Assembly: GCA_024683935.1 (NCBI GenBank)
Contig: JAIKXV010000063.1
Coordinates: forward strand, 1-30,190
Source: Lachnospiraceae bacterium
Lineage (GTDB): Bacteria > Bacillota_A > Clostridia > Lachnospirales > Lachnospiraceae
DNA length: 30,190 bases
Direction: 5' to 3'
In this document: positions 1 through 7,351 of the stretch, piece by piece
How the letters are laid out: each line of letters begins with the position of its first letter
Numbering within the stretch: the stretch's first letter is position 1
The notes under the pieces: generated by a model
Told to the model about the DNA's origin: nothing
Databases searched by the model: none
Seen by the model: the letters and a program-made list of their open reading frames with translations, nothing else
Program-made: the position numbers and the translations under genes

Positions 1-1569
1 GCCCAGGCTAATTTCCAGGATCTGGTTTACCAGACCAAAGCCAACGCATCCGGTCCCAACCCCAACACGGGACGTGCCGGTGTCAATGCACAGCAGATCG
101 GTCTCGGTGCCAGCCTCGCATCCATCTACTCAAATGTAACCAGCGCAGGCTCTGCGGAGACCACGGGAAATCCCTTTGATATCCGTATAAACGGTGAGTC
201 CTTCTTCATCGTATCCGACGGAAACAGCCAGTTTTACACCAGATCCGGTGCTTTCACAGTGGATGCGGACGGAACTCTCTGCATGAGCAGCAACGGTTAT
301 ACCGTACAGGGTTATGATGTAGTGGAGAATAATGGTGAGCAGCAGATCAATACCAGTGCCCTGGTTCCTCTTAAGATAATGAGTGCAAAGAATAAAACCT
401 CCGATCCAATGGCAACCAGCAAGGGATATATGACAGGCATTCTTGACTCCAATTCAGATGCTCTGACCCAGTCTACGGGGCAGGTTGTTGATATGAAGAT
501 ATATGATAATGAGGGATACAGATATACTGTAAAGTATAAGATATTGCCTAATACCAGAGATGTAACTGGTGTATATGTGGATCCGAATGGTAAAGAAACA
601 GCAACACAGCAGACTCATTATAAGCATAAAACAGATGGTTCTTATATTACGAATGAGCAATATGCAGCATTGGATGCCACGGCGAAAGCTAACTATGAAG
701 CGTACACCAACCCTAACAAACAGCAGGTTATCAAAGGAGAATTTAAGATGACCATAACAGATATGCTGGATTCTAATGGGGTTTCCATTTTCAGAGATAT
801 GGACACTGCAACTGAAAATGAAGAAACTTATGCTGAGGCGAGGGAGAAGTTTTTCTCGAGAGCTTTAATGACAGGTGGTTCAGTGCAGGAACAGGGGGCT
901 GCAAATGGCAATCCCATTGTGGTGACGTTTGATACAAAGACTGGTGCATGCCAGAGTCCTACAAATGATACTAAAAACAGCGTAGGATTTAATTTGAATC
1001 TTAATGCGCTTATTGGTGTGATAGATAAAGCTAAGAGTAGTGCGACACCATTGACTGATCCGGCAAATCAGTTAAAGAGTATTCCAACAGATGCTTTTAC
1101 TAAGAATATAGTGGTAGATCTCTCAACACTTAAAAATATTGATAATAAAGGGACGTCAACAATTAACGGAGGTAACGGCGGGGTTAACAGCACAGAGGGT
1201 TCCGGATGGTCGGTAGGAACACTGAGCTCCGTTTCAGTCGGCGTGGACGGCAGGATCACGGGATCATACACCAACGGACAGACCAGGCTCTTGGGCCAGA
1301 TCGCATCTGCGATCTTCTCCAATGCATCAGGCCTTGAGAAGGCAGGAGATAACCTTTATGTTGAGACAATGAACTCCGGGGCGCCCGTAATAGGCGATGT
1401 AACTGCTAACGGCGGTTCCTATGCTTCCGGTGAGTTGGAAATGAGTAATGTGGATCTTTCCGCGGAATTCACCACGATGATCACCACCCAGCGTGGATTC
1501 CAGGCCAATTCACGTATTATCACCGTTTCCGACACCCTCCTCGAGGAACTCATCAACCTGAAGAGGTAA
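1..1569 (+). CDS. flgE: Flagellar hook protein FlgE (5' end missing)
   Basis: Structural subunit of the flagellar hook, exported by the type III apparatus and assembled outside the cell. The reading frame is open from base 1, so the N-terminus lies outside the window; the first in-frame ATG at 259 is internal, because bases 1-258 encode typical FlgE sequence (NPFDIRINGESFFIV, then the FYTRSGAFTVDADG motif). The C-terminal FlgE signature is clear: SNVDLSAEFTTMITTQRGFQ, followed by a coiled-coil-forming end (ANSRIITVSDTLLEELINLKR). The middle, about 430-1160, is the variable exposed part of hook proteins and is much richer in A+T than both ends. The neighbours flbD, motA and motB fit the Firmicutes fla/che order. 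The stop codon at 1567 is part of a perfect 10-bp inverted repeat. Confidence 0.95.
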   Translation, partial: AQANFQDLVYQTKANASGPNPNTGRAGVNAQQIGLGASLASIYSNVTSAGSAETTGNPFDIRINGESFFIVSDGNSQFYTRSGAFTVDADGTLCMSSNGYTVQGYDVVENNGEQQINTSALVPLKIMSAKNKTSDPMATSKGYMTGILDSNSDALTQSTGQVVDMKIYDNEGYRYTVKYKILPNTRDVTGVYVDPNGKETATQQTHYKHKTDGSYITNEQYAALDATAKANYEAYTNPNKQQVIKGEFKMTITDMLDSNGVSIFRDMDTATENEETYAEAREKFFSRALMTGGSVQEQGAANGNPIVVTFDTKTGACQSPTNDTKNSVGFNLNLNALIGVIDKAKSSATPLTDPANQLKSIPTDAFTKNIVVDLSTLKNIDNKGTSTINGGNGGVNSTEGSGWSVGTLSSVSVGVDGRITGSYTNGQTRLLGQIASAIFSNASGLEKAGDNLYVETMNSGAPVIGDVTANGGSYASGELEMSNVDLSAEFTTMITTQRGFQANSRIITVSDTLLEELINLKR

Positions 1570-1688
1570 AACGTCCGGTGGACGTTTTACGGGCACGCTT
1601 TGACGCGCTGAGCGCGTCAGTGCCCCGCATAAAATGTTCGGTGAACATTTTACGGGCACGCTTTGGCGCGCTGAACGCGCCGGTGCAC
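1567..1688. repeat. Tandem 63-base duplication of paired palindromes with compensatory changes
   Basis: Two copies of about 63 bases begin at 1567 and 1630. Each starts with a perfect 10-bp inverted repeat around the loop GGT: TAAAACGTCC at 1567-1576 with its complement at 1580-1589, and TAAAATGTTC at 1630-1639 with its complement at 1643-1652. The two base differences between copies are matched by two compensating differences in the opposite arm. Each copy continues with a second hairpin: GGGCAC, a GCTT bulge, then TGACGCGC, TGA, GCGCGTCA and GTGCCC (1591-1625) in copy 1, and a similar but less perfect form at 1654-1688 in copy 2. There an A-T pair has become G-C. Covariation indicates selection on structure, in RNA or as a DNA palindrome. 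Function is unknown; it could be an mRNA 3' stabiliser or a REP-like dispersed element. Confidence 0.8.
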
Positions 1689-1704
1689 CGGAAATATCCG
1701 GTGC
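1685..1704. repeat. Perfect 8-bp inverted repeat
   Basis: GCACCGGA at 1685-1692, loop AATA, TCCGGTGC at 1697-1704. It follows directly on the tandem palindrome pair and overlaps the closing arm of the second copy, so alternative pairings are possible. Confidence 0.65.
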
Positions 1705-1729
1705 CGCGTGCAACGTTTTTAATAATATT

Positions 1730-1756
1730 TCCCCGGAGGGTTTTTCTCTCCGGGGA
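1730..1756 (+). terminator. GC-rich hairpin after flgE, terminator-like but lacking a downstream T tract
   Basis: TCCCCGGAG at 1730-1738 pairs perfectly with CTCCGGGGA at 1748-1756, with a 9-base T-rich loop. The T run is in the loop rather than after the stem, so this is not a classical intrinsic terminator. It could be a processing or stability hairpin. It lies just upstream of, and overlaps the spacer of, a candidate promoter for flbD. Confidence 0.4.
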
Positions 1757-1769
1757 TTTATGCTATAAT
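1741..1769 (+). promoter_or_regulatory. Candidate extended -10 promoter upstream of flbD-motAB
   Basis: TGCTATAAT at 1761-1769 is a perfect extended -10 element for the housekeeping sigma factor. The hexamer 17 bases upstream (TTTTTC at 1741) is a poor -35, which extended -10 promoters tolerate. It would start transcription near 1776, about 40 bases before flbD, and would re-initiate the operon after the flgE palindromes. Confidence 0.4.
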
Positions 1770-1818
1770 GTCATATGTTTTATTCTGCTTTCCATGAAAG
1801 GGCGGAAAAATACAGGCT

Positions 1819-2004
1819 ATGATAGAGCTCACAAAACTGGATGAGACAAAGATACTGGTGAATGAAGATCACATTCAGACCGTTGAGGAGACACCGGATA
1901 CGGTACTGACCTTTGAGAACGGCAAGAAGCTCATCGTAAAGGAAAGCAGGATGGAAATAAGGGCCCTGATTTTCGATTTCAGAAAAGGGGTTAAAGAGGA
2001 GTAG
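1819..2004 (+). CDS. flbD: Flagellar protein FlbD / SwrD family
   Basis: Small cytoplasmic protein of 61 residues, the usual family length, always found just after flgE in Firmicutes motility operons. In Bacillus subtilis the homologue SwrD raises flagellar motor torque. The family signature is visible: MIELTKLDE at the start, a central ETPDTVLTFENGKKLIVKES and a short charged tail. The ATG at 1819 is chosen because it begins the conserved MIELT motif. The purine-rich stretch AAAGGGCGG lies unusually far upstream (about 14 bases), so the ribosome binding site is weak. Its position next to motA and motB fits a role in stator function. Confidence 0.9.
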   Translation: MIELTKLDETKILVNEDHIQTVEETPDTVLTFENGKKLIVKESRMEIRALIFDFRKGVKEE

Positions 2005-2015
2005 AGTAGTTTTTT

Positions 2016-2822
2016 ATGGATATTGCTTCCATAGTCGGTCTAATAATGTGTTTCGGCCTGATGTTCTACGGTATCACCGGATCCAACGGAATGTCGGCAA
2101 TATGGTCTTTCCTTGATCGTGACTCTGCGGTTATTACCTTCGGAGGCGCTTTTTTTGCTATATTCGCAAGCCGTACCGTGGGAGACTTCATGACGGGAAT
2201 GAAATCCACCTCCCAGATCTTCAAAACATATCAGGTTAAGCCCGCAGAGATAATAAGACAGATAATAGACCTCTCGAACATAGCGAGAAAAGAGGGACTG
2301 CTGTCCCTGGAAGAAGCCGCCGGAAATATTGAAGACCCCTTCTTAAAGAAGGGAATCATGCTGGTGGTTGACGGTACCGACCCGGAACTCGTGCGTGCCA
2401 TCATGGAAACGGAAATGAATGCTGTGGAGGACAGACACAAGGCGAACGCGGCATTCTGGGAAGACGTTGGTTCCATGGGACCTGCCTGGGGTATGATCGG
2501 AACCCTGATCGGACTTATAAACATGCTTAAGAACCTGTCGGATCCATCCTCCATCGGACCTTCCATGGCGGTGGCGCTGGTTACCACATATTACGGATCA
2601 CTGCTTGCCAACTGGCTCTGCACACCTATAGCCACAAAGCTGAAGGGCAAGAACAGTGAAGAAATGGCTGTCAAGGGAATACAGGTCGAAGGCCTGCTTT
2701 CCATACAGGCGGGTGAGAACCCCCGTGTCATAGAGGAAAAACTGAAGTCGTATCTGTCTCCTAAGGATTCAGCCGCCATGGGTGAAGGCGGCGATGCCGG
2801 CGGAGGCGGTGGCGAAGGGTGA
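2016..2822 (+). CDS. motA: Motor stator protein MotA
   Basis: Inner-membrane stator subunit that with MotB forms the ion channel driving rotation. 268 residues, normal family length. Four membrane segments are expected: the first at about residues 5-25, a second at about 35-52, and a closing pair formed by GPAWGMIGTLIGLINML and AVALVTTYYGSLLANWL. These contain the conserved prolines and the SIGPSMAVALVTT motif of the family. The cytoplasmic loop between segments 2 and 3 holds the charged stretch that contacts FliG. The last 20 residues are a glycine-rich tail (GEGGDAGGGGGEG) not usual in MotA. A purine-rich AAAGAGGAG sits at 1993-2001, overlapping the end of flbD and about 14 bases from the ATG, suggesting coupling to flbD translation. 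Confidence 0.95.
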   Translation: MDIASIVGLIMCFGLMFYGITGSNGMSAIWSFLDRDSAVITFGGAFFAIFASRTVGDFMTGMKSTSQIFKTYQVKPAEIIRQIIDLSNIARKEGLLSLEEAAGNIEDPFLKKGIMLVVDGTDPELVRAIMETEMNAVEDRHKANAAFWEDVGSMGPAWGMIGTLIGLINMLKNLSDPSSIGPSMAVALVTTYYGSLLANWLCTPIATKLKGKNSEEMAVKGIQVEGLLSIQAGENPRVIEEKLKSYLSPKDSAAMGEGGDAGGGGGEG

Positions 2823-2838
2823 CATAAGGGGGCAATAG

Positions 2839-3750
2839 ATGGCTAAGAATAAAAAGCCTGAAGAAGTCAAGCCCGGTGCTCCCGCCTGGACCGCGACTTT
2901 CTCGGATCTGATGAACCTGCTCCTCTGCTTCTTCGTGTTGCTGTTCTCCATGTCATCTGTGGATGCCGCGAAGTATGAGGAAGTGGCAAAATCCTTTGCG
3001 GAGACCTTCAGTATTTTTGAAGGCGGCGGAACTGCCATCGGAGACGGCGTACTGGTGAGTAACGGCGTGAGCCAGCTGAATGAGCTGAGCCAGTATTTCA
3101 ACTCCATGGGTGTCAGTGCATCCGGCAAGCAGGATAATGAAGTAAATAATAATTCCGAAACGGAAGAGGATATGTCCACAAACGGAGGACTGGAAGGTTC
3201 CCAGGATTCCGCAGAGGCAGGACAGACCGGAAGCGAAGAAATAGAGGAAGTAAAGGAAGAACTGACCGAAGCCCAGCTGAAGGCTTCCGAGGAGCTGGCG
3301 GAAAAGATCGAAGAAGCCATAGAAGAGAGCAGTCTAGGCCGGGAAATAGATATCGATTACACCAGTCAGTATGTTCTCCTTACTATGAACGGCTCATTGT
3401 TATTTGACTCGGGAAGTGCTACAATAAAGGACGACGCCAAACCGGTTTTAAATAAACTGGGGCAGATACTGCAGCGTTATGCCGAGGATACCATTGAGAT
3501 AGAAGGGCATACGGATAATGTGCCGATAGGGGGCAAAGGACAGTTTGCCAGCAATGATGAACTGTCGGGAGCAAGAGCTTTAAGTGTATTCCAATATCTT
3601 TTAGACACCACTCTTTTGGATCCTGCCCATATCAAGCACAGCGGCCGGGGAGAATATGTGCCTATAGCAGACAACTCGACGCCTGAGGGAAGAGCAAAGA
3701 ACAGGCGGGTGGAGATAAAGATTTATAACGAGCTTTCAGACGCTTCATAA
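2839..3750 (+). CDS. motB: Motor stator protein MotB
   Basis: Stator subunit anchoring MotA to peptidoglycan and carrying the ion-binding aspartate. 303 residues. After a short cytoplasmic N-terminus comes one membrane helix beginning FSDLMNLLLCFFVLLFSM, with the essential Asp at residue 23. An acidic linker (about residues 95-160, rich in Glu, Ser and Asn) follows, then an OmpA-like peptidoglycan-binding domain with LLFDSGSATI, EIEGHTDNVPI and EGRAKNRRVEI. The residues after Asp23 resemble the sodium-type subunits PomB/MotS more than E. coli MotB. The acidic linker is longer than in many MotB proteins. GGGGG at 2827-2831 is a well-placed ribosome binding site. Confidence 0.95.
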   Translation: MAKNKKPEEVKPGAPAWTATFSDLMNLLLCFFVLLFSMSSVDAAKYEEVAKSFAETFSIFEGGGTAIGDGVLVSNGVSQLNELSQYFNSMGVSASGKQDNEVNNNSETEEDMSTNGGLEGSQDSAEAGQTGSEEIEEVKEELTEAQLKASEELAEKIEEAIEESSLGREIDIDYTSQYVLLTMNGSLLFDSGSATIKDDAKPVLNKLGQILQRYAEDTIEIEGHTDNVPIGGKGQFASNDELSGARALSVFQYLLDTTLLDPAHIKHSGRGEYVPIADNSTPEGRAKNRRVEIKIYNELSDAS

Positions 3751-3770
3751 ACGATGAAATAGAGGGTAAA

Positions 3771-4307
3771 ATGAAAAAGAATCTTCTGGCAATAATCATA
3801 CTTGCTTTACTGGTAGTGAATACCGTGATGACCGGTATAATGATGTTCACGATAATCCCTACCAATCAGAAGGTGCTGGCTCTCGTGGGAGACATAGGCG
3901 GTGCCATCAATCTGGATCTGGGCATCGCGAGCAGCGGTGATATCGCCAGTGCTGCAAACAATGTATCCATAGCGGATATTTCTCCTTATGACATAGCAGA
4001 CCAGCTTACCATCCCCCTGAAGGTTGATCCGGAGTCCGGAGATACCACAGCCCACTATGCGGTTGTAGGGGTTACACTTTCCCTCAATACAAAGGACAGC
4101 GATTACGCCACCTACGGCGCCAATATGGATGCCCAGGTGGGATTGATAAAGGATGAGATCAATAAAGTCATTGGCAGTTATACTCTTGATGAGATAAATG
4201 CCATGGGCACCGAGGCCATCCAGCAGAGAATACTGGAGGGACTTCAGGAAATGTATAATTCCAAATTCATAACCGGGGTCTCATTCTCAAGCTGGCTTAT
4301 TTCTTGA
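3771..4307 (+). CDS. fliL: Flagellar basal body protein FliL
   Basis: Single-pass membrane protein that surrounds the stator and improves its performance. 178 residues. A short basic N-terminus (MKKN) is followed by a membrane helix at about residues 4-28, then an extracytoplasmic domain related to stomatin-like folds. The FliL pattern is weak but recognisable in its C-terminal half: VVGVTLSLNTKDSDY, then a helical region with EINKVIGSYTLDEINAMG and a final amphipathic helix ending in a short VSFSSWLIS. Position between motB and fliM is diagnostic. The ATG at 3771 follows AGAGGG at a suitable distance. Confidence 0.88.
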   Translation: MKKNLLAIIILALLVVNTVMTGIMMFTIIPTNQKVLALVGDIGGAINLDLGIASSGDIASAANNVSIADISPYDIADQLTIPLKVDPESGDTTAHYAVVGVTLSLNTKDSDYATYGANMDAQVGLIKDEINKVIGSYTLDEINAMGTEAIQQRILEGLQEMYNSKFITGVSFSSWLIS

Positions 4308-4333
4308 TAGAATAACGGGGAAAGGAGAGCCAC

Positions 4334-5317
4334 GTGGCAGATGTACTGTCCCAGGATGAGATAGACGCCCTGCTGGCGGGTCTCAGTTCCGGTGAGATAG
4401 ATGCGGACGACATGAAGGAGGCCAATGAACGGCCTGTCAAAGATTACGACTTCAAACGTCCCGCAAAATTTTCAAAAGAGCATTTAAGGACGTTGGAAAT
4501 AATCTTCGAGCATTACGGAAGACTGTTATCCACGAACCTTCCTGTATATTTAAGAAAAAATGCCCAGGTTACGGTGGTGAATTCCGAGGCACTTACATTC
4601 TCGGAGTTTTCTAATTCATTGCCTAACCCGGTAATTCTTGGTATAATCAATTTCCTGCCCCTGACAGGAAATGTTATGATAGAACTTGCCAGCAATTTAG
4701 GTTTTGCTATAATAGACAGAATGCTGGGCGGTCAGGGCGATCCCCTGGAAAAGAGCAGGGAATACTCGGAGATAGAGCTTTCCATATTGGAAAAGATCAT
4801 GGTAATATGCGTAAGGCTTCTCCGGGAACCATGGAAGAACGTTGTGGAGCTTTCTCCGGTACTGGAGAGGGTAGAGACGAATCCGCAGTTCGCCCAGATA
4901 ATAGCACCTACGGAAATGATCTCCATCGTCACCCTTAATATGAGGATAGGGGACGTTGAGGGTCTTATGAATATCTGTCTGCCTTTCCTTACACTGGAAA
5001 GCATCATGGACAAGCTGAATACAAAGTTCTGGTTCGCAAATATGCAGAACGGAAGCGACGAGGATTATCACGAGCATTTGGAGGATCTGATAAACCACGT
5101 TTCCATGCCGGTGAAGGCTGTGCTTGGACACAGTGTCATTTCGGTACAGGATTTTGTAAATCTCCAGCCGGGAGATATCATACGCCTGGACAGCAAGGTG
5201 GCCGAGGAGCTGAATGTCTATGTGGGTAACATCAAGAAATTCACGGCACTGCCCGGAGCCATAAAGAATGATTATGCGGTCAGGGTTACATCAATTATCA
5301 GAGAGGAGGGAAACTAA
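4334..5317 (+). CDS. fliM: Flagellar motor switch protein FliM
   Basis: C-ring protein that binds phosphorylated CheY and passes the signal to FliG. 327 residues, normal length. The N-terminal CheY-P-binding peptide is intact (LSQDEIDALLAGL, residues 5-17). It is followed by the CheC-like middle domain (from about residue 40, with FEHYGRLLSTNLPVYL and the GG motif RMLGGQG) and a C-terminal SpoA domain (about residues 250-325, with LQPGDIIRLDSKV). The start is GTG at 4334, supported by AAAGGAGAG at 4321-4329. Its stop codon directly abuts the fliY ATG, so the two are probably made in a coupled way. Confidence 0.96.
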   Translation: MADVLSQDEIDALLAGLSSGEIDADDMKEANERPVKDYDFKRPAKFSKEHLRTLEIIFEHYGRLLSTNLPVYLRKNAQVTVVNSEALTFSEFSNSLPNPVILGIINFLPLTGNVMIELASNLGFAIIDRMLGGQGDPLEKSREYSEIELSILEKIMVICVRLLREPWKNVVELSPVLERVETNPQFAQIIAPTEMISIVTLNMRIGDVEGLMNICLPFLTLESIMDKLNTKFWFANMQNGSDEDYHEHLEDLINHVSMPVKAVLGHSVISVQDFVNLQPGDIIRLDSKVAEELNVYVGNIKKFTALPGAIKNDYAVRVTSIIREEGN

Positions 5318-6595
5318 ATGGATGGAATGTTATCTCAGGATGAGATAAATTCTCTCCTTAGCGGTATGGCTGCCGATGACGGCGGCGGTGGCGAACCTTC
5401 TCCCTCAGATGCCCCTGTGGAATCTTCCGGAGAGGGCGGGGAAGAGCTTCTCTCTGAAATAGAAAGGGATGCGGTAGGAGAAGTTGCCAATATAAGCATG
5501 GGTACTTCCGCCACCACCCTGTATTCCCTCGTAAACCGGAAGGTAAATATCACCACACCTTCGGTTGAGGTATGTACCTGGGATACCCTGATACAGGATT
5601 ATGAGAAACCCTGTGTATTTGTTCAGATACATTATAAAGTTGGTCTTGACGGTTCCAACATTCTTGTATTAAAAGAGAATGATGTAAAGGTAATAACCGA
5701 CCTGATGATGGGCGGTGACGGAACCAATACGGACGGTGAACTCGGAGAACTTCATCTGTCGGCCATATCAGAGGCCATGAACCAGATGATGGGATCCGCA
5801 GCCACATCACTTTCCTCCATGTTGGGGAAAATGATAGATATAAGCCCTCCGGAGGCTTCCCTGGTTGATCTGGGGGAATTCGGACAGCCGGGCGACATCG
5901 CCGCATTCCTGGAAGGGGAGTTCGTAAAGATCTCTTTTGATCTTCAGATTGGCGAAGACCTGGTTGACAGCTCGATAATGCAGCTCTATCCCATTCCTTT
6001 TGCAAAGGAGTTGTACAACTTCTTTATCGGAGAGGGTGGGGCCGCGGACAGTGCAGCACCGGCTCCCGAACCGGAACCTGCACCGGCACCTGCTCCCGCT
6101 CCGGAGCCTCAGGCAATGCCGCAGCAGCCGGCGGCGCAGCCAATGCCTCAGGGTATGGACCCGGGAATGCAGATGGGAATGAATCCCCAGATGGGTATGG
6201 GTATGAACCCCCAGATGGGAATGGCTCCGCAGATGCAGATGGGGATGAATCCCCAGATGGGTATGGGTATGGGAATGCCCATGATGCAGCCCATGCAGCC
6301 TGTAAATGTTCAGCAGGCCAACTTCCAGACTTTCTCGGGAGATATAAATCCCCTGCAGAGTCAGGAAAATATCGAGCTTATCAAGGATGTTCCGCTTGAA
6401 GTTACTGTAGAACTCGGCAGAACACATAAATCTATAAATGAAATCCTTGATTTTGCACCCGGAACTATTATAGAATTAGAGAAGATAGCCGGTGAGCCCA
6501 TCGATGTCCTTGTGAACGGCAAATATGTTGCCAAGGGCGAGGTAGTGGTTATCGAAGAAAGTTTCGGCGTCAGGGTTACGGAAATAGTTAAGTAA
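5318..6595 (+). CDS. fliY: Flagellar motor switch phosphatase FliY
   Basis: C-ring protein that replaces FliN in Firmicutes and dephosphorylates CheY-P. 425 residues, against about 380 in B. subtilis. Domains in order: CheY-P-binding peptide (LSQDEINSLLSGM, residues 5-17); an acidic Gly/Ser/Pro linker; a CheC-like domain with both phosphatase motifs complete (Asp51-Glu55-Asn58 and Ser148-Glu152-Asn155); a Pro/Ala linker; a striking Met/Gly/Gln/Pro repeat (about residues 275-330); and a C-terminal SpoA/FliN domain (about residues 350-425). The ATG immediately follows the fliM stop and GAGAGGAGGG lies just before it, inside fliM. The Met-rich block is the odd feature and makes the protein longer than usual. 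Confidence 0.95.
   Translation: MDGMLSQDEINSLLSGMAADDGGGGEPSPSDAPVESSGEGGEELLSEIERDAVGEVANISMGTSATTLYSLVNRKVNITTPSVEVCTWDTLIQDYEKPCVFVQIHYKVGLDGSNILVLKENDVKVITDLMMGGDGTNTDGELGELHLSAISEAMNQMMGSAATSLSSMLGKMIDISPPEASLVDLGEFGQPGDIAAFLEGEFVKISFDLQIGEDLVDSSIMQLYPIPFAKELYNFFIGEGGAADSAAPAPEPEPAPAPAPAPEPQAMPQQPAAQPMPQGMDPGMQMGMNPQMGMGMNPQMGMAPQMQMGMNPQMGMGMGMPMMQPMQPVNVQQANFQTFSGDINPLQSQENIELIKDVPLEVTVELGRTHKSINEILDFAPGTIIELEKIAGEPIDVLVNGKYVAKGEVVVIEESFGVRVTEIVK
6152..6300 (+). repeat. In-frame tandem repeat encoding a Met-Gly-Asn-Pro-Gln linker in FliY
   Basis: The codon block ATG-GGA-ATG-AAT-CCC-CAG appears at 6173-6190, in slightly altered form at 6197-6214, and again at 6239-6256, with shorter ATG-GGT-ATG-GGT blocks between. 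It encodes three MGMNPQ units plus related MGMAPQ and MGMGM units. The protein here has 21 methionines in 65 residues. Such repeats can change in length by slippage or recombination. Confidence 0.85.
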
Positions 6596-6610
6596 AGGGA
6601 GAAAAAAACT

Positions 6611-6973
6611 ATGGCTAAAAACATTCTTATTTGTGACGATGCAGCATTCATGAGAATGATGATCAAGGACATTCTTTCCAAGAATGGCTACAATGTTGCA
6701 GGAGAAGCGGAAAACGGCGCCAAGGCAGTTGAGAAGTACGCCGAGGTAAAGCCCGATCTGGTATTGATGGACATCACAATGCCGGAAATGGACGGTATCC
6801 AGGCGTTAAAGAAGATCAAAGCATCAGATCCTTCCGCTATGGTCATAATGTGTTCTGCAATGGGTCAGCAGGCGATGGTTATCGAGGCTATCCAGGCAGG
6901 AGCAAAGGACTTCATAGTTAAGCCTTTCCAGGCGGAACGTGTTCTTGAAGCTGTGAAGAAAGTTGTTGGATAA
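6611..6973 (+). CDS. cheY: Chemotaxis response regulator CheY
   Basis: Single receiver domain, 120 residues, that is phosphorylated by CheA and binds FliM/FliY at the motor switch. All key residues are visible: the acidic pair Asp9-Asp10 (ILICDDAAFMR), phosphoacceptor Asp54 (LVLMDITMPEMDG), the conserved Ser in MCSAMGQQ and Lys104 (FIVKPF). There is no output domain, which together with its position between fliY and fliO identifies CheY rather than another regulator. The ATG at 6611 follows AAGGGAG with normal spacing. The stop codon abuts the fliO ATG. Confidence 0.96.
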   Translation: MAKNILICDDAAFMRMMIKDILSKNGYNVAGEAENGAKAVEKYAEVKPDLVLMDITMPEMDGIQALKKIKASDPSAMVIMCSAMGQQAMVIEAIQAGAKDFIVKPFQAERVLEAVKKVVG

Positions 6974-7351
6974 ATGAATTTCTGCCTTTTAGCAGGAGCC
7001 GGAGGCATAGCCGAGCTCCTGTCGGCATTCCTTATATTTGCGCTGGTACTTCTGGCCACCTATTTTACTGCAAGGATAGTTGGCTCCATAGAGAAACAGA
7101 AAATGACCGGACGCAATATAAAAGTCGTGGAATCATTGCGGCTTCCCGGAGGAAAGAGCATAGATCTGATCAAAGCGGGGGACAGGTATCTTCTGCTTTC
7201 GGAATCAAAGGACAGGGTCGGGCTCATTACAGAGCTCCCTGAGGACTTTGAACCTCTGCCGGGGGATGTTACGGATGCGGAACGTACGCCGGATTTCAAG
7301 AGACTTCTTGAAAAGGCCGGTAGTGCCATCCGAAAGGATATTGGGAAATGA
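6974..7351 (+). CDS. fliO: Flagellar export protein FliO
   Basis: Small membrane protein that helps assemble the FliP ring of the export gate. 125 residues. It has one membrane helix (about residues 12-34, LLSAFLIFALVLLATYFTA) and a cytoplasmic domain with the recognisable FliO pattern: NIKVVESLRLPGGKSIDLI, then DRYLLLSESKDRVGLITELP. FliO diverges strongly between species, so the call rests on this pattern plus its place between cheY and fliP. The start directly follows the cheY stop, and its own stop overlaps the fliP ATG by four bases. Confidence 0.88.
   Translation: MNFCLLAGAGGIAELLSAFLIFALVLLATYFTARIVGSIEKQKMTGRNIKVVESLRLPGGKSIDLIKAGDRYLLLSESKDRVGLITELPEDFEPLPGDVTDAERTPDFKRLLEKAGSAIRKDIGK

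Noticed and set aside
1578..1844. 88-residue open frame across the palindromes after flgE (and a reverse-strand one at 1510-1713)
   Set aside because: The frame is open because of the tandem repeat itself; the protein repeats the palindrome content, has no ribosome binding site, and overlaps flbD.
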